Counted from the stretch's first letter, positions 1 to 8,573 are shown. The stretch: DNA of 64,000 nucleotides from JBGPEQ01 sp050180895 (GCA_050180895.1 JBFXDS010000002.1:62001-126000); one strand, 5' to 3'. A program made the numbers and translations. Notes: generated from the letters alone by a model not told the origin.

Positions 1-24
1 TCCAAACGCCTGGAGAGGTCCGGG

Positions 25-576
25 TTGACGGCGCCGGACACAGCTCCCCAGCCGACGGCGCTGGCCGGAATAAAAGTCGTCGCCACGGAGGCGGCGGATG
101 CCGATTCCGAGGCGGAGGCGGAGGCGGAGTCCGAGCCGGCCCCGCGGCCGGCTGCTGCCGCGATCGCGGATGTACAGCCTCCGCCGGTCCCGCTGGCGGC
201 GTTGGCCGAGCCGGCGCCAACGCCAACCGCCGCCGCCAACCCGGAAGCGCTGCGGCGCTATCCCCGATTCAAGTACGAGCAGCCGGCCGTCCTGATCGTC
301 GGTGACGGCAGGATCGATTGCGTCGTGCACGACATCTCCGCCGGCGGCGCGCTGGTGGCGATCGACCGTCCGCTCGGGGTCGGCGATACCGTGACCCTGG
401 CGCTCGACAGCATCGGCAAACTGCCGGCCGAGGTCCGCCACAGCGACGGGGGGCGCGCCGGCCTGCGCTTCATCATCGACCCCAAGCAGCAGCTGTTCCT
501 GGTCAAGCACCTGTCGGCAGTCATCGCCGCCGCCTCGACGACGGTGCAGGGACCGGAGATCCGCGCCGGCGCCTGA
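25..576 (+). CDS. PilZ-domain protein
   Basis: The C-terminal half (about residues 76-170) reads as a PilZ domain, which in known families binds cyclic di-GMP. An arginine-rich entry (RRYPRFKY) is followed by the DISAGGALV element and a beta-rich stretch ending GLRFI. The N-terminal 75 residues are low-complexity, rich in Ala, Pro and Glu, and probably disordered. The chosen start is a TTG preceded by GGAGAGG at a spacing of 6. The frame stays open to the left edge, however, so the gene may begin outside the window. The spacing of the first arginines is not a textbook RxxxR, so ligand binding is inferred, not certain. A 234-base gap without a convincing gene separates it from the ParA-like gene. 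Confidence 0.75.
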   Translation: MTAPDTAPQPTALAGIKVVATEAADADSEAEAEAESEPAPRPAAAAIADVQPPPVPLAALAEPAPTPTAAANPEALRRYPRFKYEQPAVLIVGDGRIDCVVHDISAGGALVAIDRPLGVGDTVTLALDSIGKLPAEVRHSDGGRAGLRFIIDPKQQLFLVKHLSAVIAAASTTVQGPEIRAGA

Positions 577-810
577 GCATGGCCCGGGGCCGGTCAGCGA
601 CTAAGAAACATCGTAAAGACCCGCAGAAACAGTGCGGTACGGCAACAGAATTTTTAGCATTAATTCCAGCGGCTAAGAATTCATTAGGGAATGCCATCGT
701 ATAACGAATCCAAGGGCGTGCTCTCTCGCCGCCGCGGTGCCGTGCCGAAACGCCGGGAGCAGACCGCGCAGGAAGCAAACCAAGGCGGCCGAACGAGGAG
801 AAGGGAATAA

Positions 811-1509
811 ATGCAAGTCGTGGCGTTCGGTTCTCAGAAGGGCGGATCCGGAAAGACGACTCTGGCCGGACATATGGCCGTGGAGGCCGAGCGTGCCGGC
901 GATGGGCCCGTCGCGCTGGTCGACACCGACCCGCAAGGCAGCCTCGCCGATTGGTGGAACGAGCGCGAGGCCGAGACGCCTCTGTTCGCGCACACGACGA
1001 TCGCCCGGCTGAAGGAAGATCTGGATCGCATGCGCTCCATGGGCATCAAGCTCGTGGTGATCGATACCCCGCCGGCCATCACCGCGACGATCGCGGAGGT
1101 CATTCGCCTCGCTGACCTGGTGGTGGTGCCGACGCGTCCGAGTCCGCACGATCTGCGTGCCGTCGGCGTGACCGTCGAGCTGGTCGAGCGCCTCGGCAAG
1201 CCGCTGGTGTTCGTGGTCAACGCGGCGTCGCCGCGGGCCCGCATCACCTCCGAGGCGGTCATCGCGCTGTCGCAGCACGGCACGCTGGCGCCGGCCATCC
1301 TCCACAACCGCACGGACTTCGCGGCCAGCATGATCGACGGCCGCACCGTCATGGAAGTCGACGAGTCCTCGAACTCCTGCAAGGAGGTCGCCCAGCTCTG
1401 GCAGTATCTGCGCGGCCGCCTGAAGAACCTCGAGCGCGCGCAGCTGCAAGTGGTGTCGCAGCCCCAGGCCGTCGCCGCCGGAGGCGGCGCGGTCTATCAG
1501 TCGGCTTGA
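811..1509 (+). CDS. ParA/MinD-like ATPase
   Basis: This 232-residue protein is a deviant Walker-type ATPase of the ParA/MinD superfamily. The signature KGGSGKTT lies at residues 10-17, the DTDP switch region near residue 43, and VVIDTPP near 86. These ATPases position chromosomes, plasmids or protein machines by dimerising on DNA or membrane. No C-terminal amphipathic membrane helix of the MinD kind is evident, so nucleoid binding is more likely. AGGAGAAGGG lies just upstream of the ATG. The gene is followed after 22 bp by a ribbon-helix-helix-like protein and then a PAS_5 protein, so it forms an orphan locus rather than a parAB partition operon: no ParB and no recognisable parS lie nearby. 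Its cargo is unknown. Confidence 0.85.
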   Translation: MQVVAFGSQKGGSGKTTLAGHMAVEAERAGDGPVALVDTDPQGSLADWWNEREAETPLFAHTTIARLKEDLDRMRSMGIKLVVIDTPPAITATIAEVIRLADLVVVPTRPSPHDLRAVGVTVELVERLGKPLVFVVNAASPRARITSEAVIALSQHGTLAPAILHNRTDFAASMIDGRTVMEVDESSNSCKEVAQLWQYLRGRLKNLERAQLQVVSQPQAVAAGGGAVYQSA

Positions 1510-1531
1510 AGCACAAGGGCCACGGTGCCGA

Positions 1532-2047
1532 ATGAAACAGTTGAAGGCCGCGGCGTCGCTCTCGAGTTCGCTGCTTTTGCTCAAGGGCCGGACCAACCCG
1601 GCCGCGCTCGTCGACCAGATTCTCGGTGAGGCCGCCGCCCCGCGCGACAAGACGCCGACCGCGGAGCTCCATCGCATGGAACCGGTGCAGCCGCAGCGCA
1701 TGCGGGAGCGTCCGGAAAGCAATGTCGTCATGCCCTGGCGCGGCGCGGTGTCCGATATGCGCCGCCCCGTGCTCGACAACCTCAACCGCAAGAAGCTGTC
1801 CTTGCGGTTGGACCGGGTGCGCCACTTCCGCCTCAAGCTCGTCGCCTATCATCTGGGCATCAGCGCGCAGGAGTTGCTGACGCGCGCTCTCGACGGCTAC
1901 ATCGAACAGGTCGCGCCGGAGATGGCGCGTACAAGGCCGCTCCCGGCCGCCGACATCAAGGCGGTCACCGGGCCGGCATCCGACGATCATCAGGATGCGT
2001 TCGCTCCGACAACGCCGCCCTTGCGGCGCGTGTCGGACTCCGACTGA
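1532..2047 (+). CDS. Ribbon-helix-helix-like partner of the ParA-like ATPase
   Basis: This 171-residue protein follows the ParA-like gene by 22 bp. About residues 85-125 (starting KKLSLRLDRVRHF and continuing through LGISAQELLTRALDGYI) resemble a short beta strand followed by two helices, the plan of CopG/MetJ-type DNA-binding domains. The flanks are low-complexity and likely disordered. By analogy with known ParA/RHH pairs, it could be the DNA- or cargo-adaptor that stimulates the ATPase. This is inference from position and fold pattern; I recognise no specific family. The ribosome-binding site is weak, so translation may be coupled to the gene upstream. Confidence 0.6.
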   Translation: MKQLKAAASLSSSLLLLKGRTNPAALVDQILGEAAAPRDKTPTAELHRMEPVQPQRMRERPESNVVMPWRGAVSDMRRPVLDNLNRKKLSLRLDRVRHFRLKLVAYHLGISAQELLTRALDGYIEQVAPEMARTRPLPAADIKAVTGPASDDHQDAFAPTTPPLRRVSDSD

Positions 2048-2071
2048 ACATTCTTCAGAAGAAGCGCTGAG

Positions 2072-3577
2072 ATGAGCCTCGACGAGAAAATCGATCCGAT
2101 GACACCGGTCGAACCGCCGACCCAGAAATCGGATGTTCCTCCCAAGTCCGGCAAGAAGCGTCGCAGGAGCGAGAGCGCCGCGTCCCGCAAGATGAAAAAA
2201 CGCGAGGACGGCGACGAGTCGGTGGACAACTCGGCCGTGCTCACGCTGGGTTCGGGCGACGGAGCGCGGCGGGCGCCGAAGAAGATGCTGTTCGAGCCGG
2301 CCAGCGAGGGCAACGCCGCGTCGATGCCGGTGGCGCCCAGGGAACGTGCCGATTCGACGCGGACGGCGCTGTCCATGACCGCCGCCATCATGCCAGAGAC
2401 GGTGCCGCAGTTCACCGCGCCAGCGGCGTCTCCAGCCATGCCGGAAGCGGCCTCGGAACCGAAACCGGTTCCGGCTCCGGAGAGCGACGATTCTCCGAAA
2501 CCGCAGCCGGCCGCGACCCCCGCGCAGGACCGTTCGACCGTTACGGTGAGGGGGTCAATTTTCCAACCCGCGCCGTCGGTGGCGCACGAACGCGACTCCA
2601 TGCCGATGCCGGCGCAAGACAGCCTGCAGCCGTCGACCGAGGCGCCGACATTGCAGAGCCCGGTGGATACGGATGGCGACCAGTCGCTGGGGGCAGCGGT
2701 CGTCGCCTATGATGGCGTGCCTTCGGCCGCGCCGGTGCCGACGATCGGCTCATCCGACGACGGGTCCACGGACATTGCGCCCGACGACGCCGCGACACCG
2801 CCCGCCGCTGCGCCGCAGACGACTCCGTCTGCCGAACCGGTCGCACCGACTTCGTTCTCCTGGCCGGCCGCGGCAAAGGAACCCGAGGCGCCCCTGGCTG
2901 TCGTCGGGGTGACGCCAGCGCCGGCAGGGCCGCCCGCACCGATGACCAGCATGGAGCCGCCGGCCGCGCCGGTTCGACCGACCCCGGTCGCAGCCTCGCC
3001 CGCGACTGCCGCGCCGCCGAGCCGCGACCGCGGCACGGCCGGCCTGTCGCGCTCGGAAGCGATCGCCCGCGCCGCCCGCTTGTCGGCGCTGCGCGGCAAC
3101 GGCGCGACGACATCGTCGTCGGCCGCGTCGACCCGCAGCACGGCGCCGGCACCGCAGCAGCGTCCGGCGGATTTGCCGAAGCATCCGAGCGACCTCTACG
3201 GCTACTGGACAAGGGTGAAGAACGGCCGCCGCTTCCCGTCGCGTGCCGACTTCGACGTTGAGCAGGTGGCGGAGAACTGGCCGAACAGCATGCTGCTGAC
3301 GTGCAGCGGCAATGGCGGCCAGATGAACTTTTCCAGCATCCTGCGTCTCGGCGCCAACCGGCGCAGCCGGCCGGGCGAAGACCTGAACTTCACCTCGATG
3401 ATCACGGAGTGGATCCTCGCCATCGGCGGCGAGGCGGTCCGCGCGGGGACGCCGGTCCAGGACACCGAGGTCTTCCCCTCACCCGAGGGCACCTTCGCCT
3501 ACAAGATCGTGGCGCTGCCGCTCAGCGACCAGCAGACCCGCGTCGATCACGTGCTCTGCCATCTCTCGCGGTCGTGA
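2072..3577 (+). CDS. PAS_5-domain protein with long disordered N-terminus
   Basis: This 501-residue protein has a lysine-rich start (GKKRRRSESAASRKMKKRE). About 300 residues of proline/alanine/serine-rich, probably disordered sequence follow. A folded C-terminal domain begins near residue 370 (SDLYGYWTRVKNGRRFPSRADFD). That domain matches the pattern of the alphaproteobacterial PAS_5 family, whose members typically open with DLY-YW and a PSRADIDP-like motif. No output domain such as a kinase or GGDEF is attached. The gene follows the ParA/RHH pair by 24 bp and is probably cotranscribed, so it may be part of the same positioning or sensory module. Ligand and function are unknown. Confidence 0.7.
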   Translation: MSLDEKIDPMTPVEPPTQKSDVPPKSGKKRRRSESAASRKMKKREDGDESVDNSAVLTLGSGDGARRAPKKMLFEPASEGNAASMPVAPRERADSTRTALSMTAAIMPETVPQFTAPAASPAMPEAASEPKPVPAPESDDSPKPQPAATPAQDRSTVTVRGSIFQPAPSVAHERDSMPMPAQDSLQPSTEAPTLQSPVDTDGDQSLGAAVVAYDGVPSAAPVPTIGSSDDGSTDIAPDDAATPPAAAPQTTPSAEPVAPTSFSWPAAAKEPEAPLAVVGVTPAPAGPPAPMTSMEPPAAPVRPTPVAASPATAAPPSRDRGTAGLSRSEAIARAARLSALRGNGATTSSSAASTRSTAPAPQQRPADLPKHPSDLYGYWTRVKNGRRFPSRADFDVEQVAENWPNSMLLTCSGNGGQMNFSSILRLGANRRSRPGEDLNFTSMITEWILAIGGEAVRAGTPVQDTEVFPSPEGTFAYKIVALPLSDQQTRVDHVLCHLSRS

Positions 3578-3807
3578 CGCCGGCCGAGCTGCCGGCTCAG
3601 CTCGGCGGTAGCCAGACGAATTCCAGAACGCCGACCACCGGCGAGATCCGATCTTCGTCAGGCTTCCCGCCGTCGCTGCACGCGATTTCCCAGGCGGCCA
3701 GCCACATGGCGGGCATGCGCTGTCAGGCCTTGTAAACAGGTCCCGGAGCGAAAACACTTCGGAACGTGCGGGACTTCGCCAGCGAAACCGCGCGGAAGCG
3801 AGGCCCA

Positions 3808-4908
3808 ATGGAAAAGCCGGCTGCCGGCGCCTCCGGCAAGGGCGACGGCGCGAAGACCCGAGCCGTGCCGCGCGTCGTCATCGTCGACCGACACGCCTGG
3901 TATCGGCCGGTGATCGAAGAGGAAGAGTTTCGGCGCATCGGCGCCGAAGTCGTGGTCGGCTGGGCGGCGACGTCGCCTTGCCCCGAGCCGGCCATGCGCG
4001 GCCGGCCGGCGACCGAATCCGGGCGGGTGTCGCTGAGCCGCATCAGTTCGGCCTATGTGCCGAGGACTGTGACGACCGAAGATGAAGTGATCCGTATAGC
4101 GCGGGACGCCGACGCTATCCTGGTCGTCGGGGCGCGCATCTCCCGCCGCGTCATGGAAGCCCTTCCGAGACTTCGAGCGATCGGCCGATATGGCGCCGGC
4201 GTCGACAATATCGATGTCCGGGCTGCCGCCGAGCGGGGGATCGCCGTCGTCAACGCATCCGGATACTGCGCCCGCGAGGTCGCCGATCATACGGTCATGT
4301 TCATGCTCGCCTGCTCCCGCCGCCTGCTCTTTCTCGATCGTCAGATGCGGAACGGGCGGTGGGCTCGGGCCGAAGCCTCGCCGATGCGCGCCCTTCATTC
4401 CCAGATTCTCGGGCTGGTCGGTTTCGGGCGGATAGGGCGGGAGGTCGCACGGCGGGCGCATGGCTTCGGCGTGACCATGCTTGCCTATGACCCGTCCGCA
4501 CATGCCGAACAGGCCCAAGATGCCGGCGTGACCCTGGTGGGCCTGAACGAACTGCTCAGCCGATCGGATTTCGTGTCCGTGCATGCTCCGCTGGCCGAAA
4601 CCACGCATCATCTCATCGGCGCGCCGGAGTTGGCGCAGATGAAGCCGACGGCGTTTCTTCTGAATACCAGCAGGGGATCTCTCGTCGACGAGTCCGCCCT
4701 CGTCAGCGCCCTTCGCGAAGGACGGATCGCCGGAGCGGCGCTCGATGTTTTCGAAGCCGAACCGCTTTCGGCATCGTCCCCACTGCTGCAGCAAGACAGC
4801 ATCCTGCTGACGCCGCACGTCGCGGGGTTGTCGGACGAGAGCCAGGAGATGTTGCGGCGCAATATCTCCCGGGCGGTCGCGGACGCCCTGTCCGCGCGAT
4901 CGGCATAG
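3808..4908 (+). CDS. D-isomer-specific 2-hydroxyacid dehydrogenase (NAD-dependent)
   Basis: The protein of 366 residues (from the ATG; a GTG 42 bp upstream is an alternative) oxidises or reduces a 2-hydroxyacid/2-ketoacid pair using NAD(H). The nucleotide site GFGRIGREVARRA is followed by an acidic residue (AYDPS), which favours NAD over NADP. The catalytic triad of the family is visible: Arg in NTSRGSLVDE, Glu in DVFEAEPL and His in LTPHVAGLS. The front part (GRYGAGVDNIDV) is like phosphoglycerate dehydrogenase, but there is no ACT or regulatory tail. It heads the catabolic island that includes an Ldh2-type dehydrogenase and a UxaA-type lyase. The pairing of dehydrogenases from these two families is the known scheme for racemising sulfolactate (SlcC/ComC). 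The actual substrate is unproven. Confidence 0.85.
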   Translation: MEKPAAGASGKGDGAKTRAVPRVVIVDRHAWYRPVIEEEEFRRIGAEVVVGWAATSPCPEPAMRGRPATESGRVSLSRISSAYVPRTVTTEDEVIRIARDADAILVVGARISRRVMEALPRLRAIGRYGAGVDNIDVRAAAERGIAVVNASGYCAREVADHTVMFMLACSRRLLFLDRQMRNGRWARAEASPMRALHSQILGLVGFGRIGREVARRAHGFGVTMLAYDPSAHAEQAQDAGVTLVGLNELLSRSDFVSVHAPLAETTHHLIGAPELAQMKPTAFLLNTSRGSLVDESALVSALREGRIAGAALDVFEAEPLSASSPLLQQDSILLTPHVAGLSDESQEMLRRNISRAVADALSARSA

Positions 4909-4916
4909 GCGGGCGT

Positions 4917-4933
4917 CGCCACCGGCGGTGGCG
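4917..4933 (+). terminator. GC-rich hairpin after the hydroxyacid dehydrogenase
   Basis: CGCCACC and GGTGGCG form a 7-bp stem around a 3-base loop, starting 9 bp after the stop codon. No T-run follows, so it is at best a weak or Rho-assisted terminator or an mRNA-stabilising hairpin. Confidence 0.3.
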
Positions 4934-4954
4934 CGGAGGGCCCGTGTCGGTTGT

Positions 4955-4969
4955 CCGTCGTCTCGACGG
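4955..4969 (+). promoter_or_regulatory. Inverted repeat upstream of the Crp/Fnr gene
   Basis: CCGTCG-TCT-CGACGG is a perfect 6-3-6 inverted repeat about 30 bp before the preferred ATG of the Crp/Fnr gene. It could be an autoregulatory operator or a 5' leader hairpin. It would lie inside the coding region if the TTG at 4951 were the true start. Confidence 0.3.
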
Positions 4970-4998
4970 AAAGCGTAGGGCGGTGCTATGGTCCGACG

Positions 4999-5790
4999 AT
5001 GAGACGAGCAAACACAGCCGCAGCGGCAGCAGAGGTCTTTCGCCCGGCAAGCTGGCGCAAGGAAGGCGCGGCATGGCCGCAGGCAATGCATTGCAGCTGC
5101 GAGGCCGGCGCGTCGGGGCGTGTCGATTTGGATGCCGACGCTCAGTGGTTGCTTCGCTTTGCGGCCGACTGCAGGTCGACGAGGACGACCTCGATTGCAC
5201 CGAACAGGATCGTCTCTACACAAGGCGAGCCCATTCGGAACATCTTCTTCGTCAGCTCGGGTTGCGTTCGCACCTTCTATCTTTATCCCGATGGCCGCTC
5301 GATCACGCTCTCCTACTGGACCGCCGGGACGATGATCGGCCTTCCGGGTCTTTCGGAAGCCGGTCAGACCTATTTGTGGTCGTCCGAAACCGTCGAGCCA
5401 ACGGAGTTGCTCTGCGTTTCGACCGAAAAGTTCCAGGAGTGGCTGGCGTCCTCTCCACGATTCCAACGCCATGTTCTGGTGCTGATGGAGTTGAAGGTCC
5501 GCCACCTGTCGAACATCTCCCAGATGCTGGCAGCATCTTCGATCGTAAGCCGCCTGGGTCTGGCGCTCCAGAATCTCTGTCTTATGCACGGACGCCGGAC
5601 TGAAGGCGGGACGCTTGTTCGGATAAGGTTGACCCATTCGGATATCGCCGAGATGGTCGGGGCATCGCGCCAATGGATCACACGGTCCCTTCAACGCTTG
5701 CGGCGGGCGGGGATCATCGACTGCACGGGACGCCGGATCGTCGTGCTGCGTCCCGATCTCCTTACGCGCCTGGACGCTATTCTCCGGTAG
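4999..5790 (+). CDS. Crp/Fnr-family transcriptional regulator
   Basis: An N-terminal cyclic-nucleotide-binding-like beta barrel (from about VSTQGEPIRNIFFVSSGCVRTF) and a C-terminal winged helix (LTHSDIAEMVGASRQWITRSLQRLRRAGII) give the standard Crp/Fnr layout. The recognition helix reads ASRQWITRSLQRL. I see no four-cysteine Fnr iron-sulfur motif and no clear cAMP phosphate-binding RxA signature, so the effector is unknown. The ATG at 4999 is preferred; a TTG at 4951 also opens the frame. The gene lies between the two dehydrogenase genes of the island. A 6-8-6 inverted repeat downstream (5894-5913), about 80 bp before the Ldh2 gene, is a plausible operator for it. Confidence 0.85.
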   Translation: MRRANTAAAAAEVFRPASWRKEGAAWPQAMHCSCEAGASGRVDLDADAQWLLRFAADCRSTRTTSIAPNRIVSTQGEPIRNIFFVSSGCVRTFYLYPDGRSITLSYWTAGTMIGLPGLSEAGQTYLWSSETVEPTELLCVSTEKFQEWLASSPRFQRHVLVLMELKVRHLSNISQMLAASSIVSRLGLALQNLCLMHGRRTEGGTLVRIRLTHSDIAEMVGASRQWITRSLQRLRRAGIIDCTGRRIVVLRPDLLTRLDAILR

Positions 5791-5893
5791 CACCGTCGGT
5801 CGTCGAGCGGTCTCGACGCTGCAGCGGGGCCCGCCGCGAGCCGCTCTCCAATCTCGAACGCCGCTCTTCCGCGCCTCCGGCGCGCGCCGGACG

Positions 5894-5913
5894 TTTGTCA
5901 ACTAGGCGACAAA
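5894..5913 (+). promoter_or_regulatory. Inverted-repeat operator candidate TTTGTC-N8-GACAAA
   Basis: TTTGTC and GACAAA are perfect inverted arms separated by 8 bases, 80 bp upstream of the Ldh2 start and just downstream of the Crp/Fnr gene. Two-fold symmetry with about 10 bp between half-site centres suits a Crp/Fnr dimer, although the half-site differs from TGTGA and TTGAT. The stretch has no T-run, so a terminator is less likely. Confidence 0.45.
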
Positions 5914-5992
5914 TGGCGCTCTTCGGCCTGTGATAGTCGTCAATGACGATCTCGGGCAGCAATGCGTCCGGCGAACGAGCCGACAAGAGGAC

Positions 5993-7108
5993 ATGCTGGA
6001 ACAGTCCAATTTAGTTCAAGGGCTTGGCTCTAGGGACGCGGCGCCGGCAGTGCGCATTTCCTATTCGGAGTTGGAGTCCTGGGCCACCGATATCCTGACG
6101 AGCGCGGGCATGGCTGGCGAGGAGGCGCGCCTTGCGGCCCAGGCGCTGGTGCGCACAGATGCGCGCGGCTTTCCTACTCACGGTGTTGCGCGGCTGAAGA
6201 GTTACCTGTCGAAGGCGCGCGACGGAGAGCTCAACCTGCGCGCTCGTCCCATAACGACTGTCGCCGACGGCGTCGTCCGGATCAAAGCGGATCGGCAGTT
6301 CGGGCAGGTGGCCGGCGCGCGGGCAATCGACCGGATGTGCGACCTAGCGCGAGATCGGCCGGTCGTCGTCGGCATCCTCGAAGACAGCGGACATCTCGGC
6401 GCGCTTGGCGTGCTCGCGCTGCGCGCCGCCGAAGACGGATTGGTTGCGGTCATCCTGCAATCGACGCGTGCAATCATGGGCGTTCTCGGGGCACAGGGTC
6501 CACTCATCGGCAACAATCCGCTGGCGCTTGCCGCGCCGCGCAGCGACGGGCCGCCCCTCGTCCTGGACATGGCGTGCAGCGTCGCCGCGCGCGGGAACAT
6601 CCTGTTGGCGGCCCGCTCGCAGACCGCAATTCCCAACGGTTGGGCAATCGACGCCCATGGCCACGAAACCACCGATCCCGATGAAGCATTGATGGGAGCG
6701 CTGCTGCCATTCGGCGGGCACAAGGGTTTGTTGGTGGCGATGCTGGTCGAAGTGCTCGCCGGCAGCCTCACCGGCGCGACATTCCTGGGGCCGCTCAACG
6801 CGGGCGGCGTCCCCAGGAGCGCGGTCGCCTGCAATGCGCTCCTGATGGTCTTCAACCCCACCCGGCTTTCCAGCGCAGCGGCCTTCGAGAGCCACATGCA
6901 CCAGTGGATCGCCAACTTCAAGTCGTTCGGCTCGCCGCCGGCGCGCATTCCGGGGGAAAGAGCCCATGCCGCGGAGCTGGAGGCGCGGCAAAGCGGCATT
7001 TCCCTCGTCCGGGAGATCGGAGATGAGCTCCGCGCCGTCGGCCAGGAGCACGGGATCCCCTTTCCGGGGGGAAGGGAAAGCAATGCGCCGCAAGGCATTC
7101 GGTCTTGA
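5993..7108 (+). CDS. Ldh2-family (malate/L-lactate/sulfolactate type) dehydrogenase
   Basis: This protein of about 371 residues belongs to the malate/L-lactate dehydrogenase (Ldh_2) family, NAD(P)-dependent enzymes unrelated to Rossmann-fold lactate dehydrogenase. Family marks are RTDARGFPTHGVARL with the catalytic His, the SGHLGALG loop, IGNNPLALAAP, and GGHKGLLVAMLVEVL. Known members act on malate, lactate, ureidoglycolate or (R)-sulfolactate (ComC). It follows the Crp/Fnr gene and precedes the two lyase subunits by 17 bp, so it is probably the first gene of the main operon. The ATG at 5993 follows AAGAGG closely; an upstream GTG at 5930 is less likely. Together with the D-2-hydroxyacid dehydrogenase it could interconvert enantiomers through a keto acid. 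Confidence 0.85.
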   Translation: MLEQSNLVQGLGSRDAAPAVRISYSELESWATDILTSAGMAGEEARLAAQALVRTDARGFPTHGVARLKSYLSKARDGELNLRARPITTVADGVVRIKADRQFGQVAGARAIDRMCDLARDRPVVVGILEDSGHLGALGVLALRAAEDGLVAVILQSTRAIMGVLGAQGPLIGNNPLALAAPRSDGPPLVLDMACSVAARGNILLAARSQTAIPNGWAIDAHGHETTDPDEALMGALLPFGGHKGLLVAMLVEVLAGSLTGATFLGPLNAGGVPRSAVACNALLMVFNPTRLSSAAAFESHMHQWIANFKSFGSPPARIPGERAHAAELEARQSGISLVREIGDELRAVGQEHGIPFPGGRESNAPQGIRS

Positions 7109-7125
7109 TCAAGGAGTCGCCTGAC

Positions 7126-7407
7126 ATGGTGCGCGCCATCGTTCTTCATCGGGAAGACAACGTCGCGACGATGATCGACGACGGCCAGGCACGGGAGCGC
7201 GCGCGGTTGATCGGCGAGGGAAGCGGGGAGATCGAGCTCAGGGCCGGCATTCCCTTCGGCCACAAGTTCGCGACGCGGCTGATTCCGAAGGGCGGGAAGA
7301 TCTTGAAGTACGGGCACGTCATCGGGCAGGCGCTCAGCAGCATCGAACAGGGCGCGCACGTTCACGTGCACAACGTCGAGGCCCTGCGCGGCCGCGGTGA
7401 CCTATGA
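7126..7407 (+). CDS. SAF-domain small subunit of a UxaA/SuyA-type lyase
   Basis: This 93-residue protein is a stand-alone SAF domain, like the N-terminal part of altronate dehydratase UxaA or the small subunit SuyA of sulfolactate sulfo-lyase. Family features are GIPFGHKFATRLIPKGGKILKYG and the closing histidine motif AHVHVHNVE. The ATG at 7126 has AAGGAG upstream at 9 bp and the gene overlaps the large subunit by ATGA, indicating translational coupling and a heteromeric enzyme. Splitting small and large subunits is usual for SuyAB and for several sugar-acid dehydratases, so the split alone does not fix the substrate. Confidence 0.85.
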   Translation: MVRAIVLHREDNVATMIDDGQARERARLIGEGSGEIELRAGIPFGHKFATRLIPKGGKILKYGHVIGQALSSIEQGAHVHVHNVEALRGRGDL

Positions 7408-8573
7408 CGGCAATCTCGGAAGAAACCTTCCTCGGCTATGAGCGGCCGGACGGACGGGTCGGAGTCCGCAACTGGGTGGGCGTCGTTTCCGTACTGGATA
7501 TCTGCAACCCGGTCACCCGCGCGATCTGCCGCTCCGTGTACGGAACCCTGGCGATCACGACGTTGTTCGTGCGCGGCCAGATCGGTCGCGACCTGGACAT
7601 CTCCTATGCAACCTTGGCCGGACTCGCGCACAATCCCAACGTCGGCGCCGTGCTCGTCGTCGGGCTGGAGCCCGACAGTTCCGAGGAAGTCGCACGGCGC
7701 ATCCGGCCCTGCGGAAAGCCTCTCGAAGTCATCAACCTCCAGCTTGTCGGCGGAACCATTGCCGCTACGGCGCTCGGCACCCGGCTTGCGGCGCGCCTCG
7801 TCAAGCTGACGTCCGCGCAGACTCGCCGGCTCTTCCCCATTGCGGCGCTGACCGTCGGCGTCGAATGCGGAGGGTCCGACACGACGTCCGGACTCGCGTC
7901 GAATCCGGCGATCGGCGCGGCGGCCGACCGCATCATCGATGGCGGCGGCAGGGTCGTGATTTCCGAGACGTCGGAATTCTTCGGCGCCGAGCACCTCTTT
8001 GCAGCGCGGGCGGCGACGGAGGAGGTGCGTCAGAAGTTTCTTTCCCAGGTCAGGGGCCATGAACGCGAGATCGTCAGCCGGGGAGTCGACATCCGCGGCG
8101 CCCAGCCCTCGCGCGACAACATCAGAGGCGGTCTGACGACCGTCGAAGAGAAGGCGCTGGGCGCCATGGCGAAGGCCGGCACTCGCCCGCTCGTAGGCGT
8201 GCTGGAGTACGCAGAGTCGCCGGCGGTGCCCGGCTTGCACTTCATGGCGACCCCTGCGGCGGCCGTCGAATCCGTGACCGGGCTCGCATCGGGAGGCTGC
8301 CAATTGATCATGTTCTCCACCGGCGTGGGCAATCCGATCGGCAGCATGGTCGCGACGACTATCAAGGTGACCGGCAACAGAAACACCGCAAGAAACTTCG
8401 CCGACAACATCGATTTCGACGTCAGCGACATCATCGAGGGCCGGGAAAAGACCGAGAACGCCGGCGATCGGCTCTTCAGATACATGATCAGCGTGGCGTC
8501 CGGCGAGCTGACGACGGCGGAGATACTGGACACGCGCGAAACAGCCATCAGCAGGTTCGGGCCATCGGTGTGA
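7404..8573 (+). CDS. UxaA-family lyase, large subunit
   Basis: This 389-residue protein covers the second and third domains of UxaA-family enzymes (altronate and galactarate dehydratases, sulfolactate sulfo-lyase SuyB). It opens with the typical GYERPDGRVGVRN. The core motif is GVECGGSDTTSGLASNP, and it continues ISETSEFFGAEH and then STGVGNPIGSMVATTIKVTGN. Such enzymes eliminate water or sulfite from a 2-hydroxyacid to leave an enol that becomes a keto acid. It overlaps the SAF subunit by four bases. The neighbouring pair of dehydrogenases and the TauABC-like transporter argue for a chiral hydroxyacid, possibly a sulfonate. No sulfite-oxidising or sulfite-exporting gene is visible nearby, which weakens the sulfolactate reading. 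Confidence 0.85.
   Translation: MTAISEETFLGYERPDGRVGVRNWVGVVSVLDICNPVTRAICRSVYGTLAITTLFVRGQIGRDLDISYATLAGLAHNPNVGAVLVVGLEPDSSEEVARRIRPCGKPLEVINLQLVGGTIAATALGTRLAARLVKLTSAQTRRLFPIAALTVGVECGGSDTTSGLASNPAIGAAADRIIDGGGRVVISETSEFFGAEHLFAARAATEEVRQKFLSQVRGHEREIVSRGVDIRGAQPSRDNIRGGLTTVEEKALGAMAKAGTRPLVGVLEYAESPAVPGLHFMATPAAAVESVTGLASGGCQLIMFSTGVGNPIGSMVATTIKVTGNRNTARNFADNIDFDVSDIIEGREKTENAGDRLFRYMISVASGELTTAEILDTRETAISRFGPSV

Noticed and set aside
811..2047. Plasmid or chromosome partition system parAB
   Set aside because: The second gene is RHH-like, not ParB-like, no parS array is visible, and the surroundings are chromosomal.
3658..5901. A 747-residue minus-strand frame across the dehydrogenase and Crp/Fnr genes
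   Set aside because: It runs antisense to two proteins with clear catalytic and DNA-binding motifs and has no recognisable domain.
3808..8573. Firm naming of the lyase and dehydrogenases as sulfolactate genes slcC, comC, suyAB
   Set aside because: The families match, but no sulfite-handling genes are present, the cupins do not fit, and UxaA-family members act on several substrates; only a hypothesis is justified.
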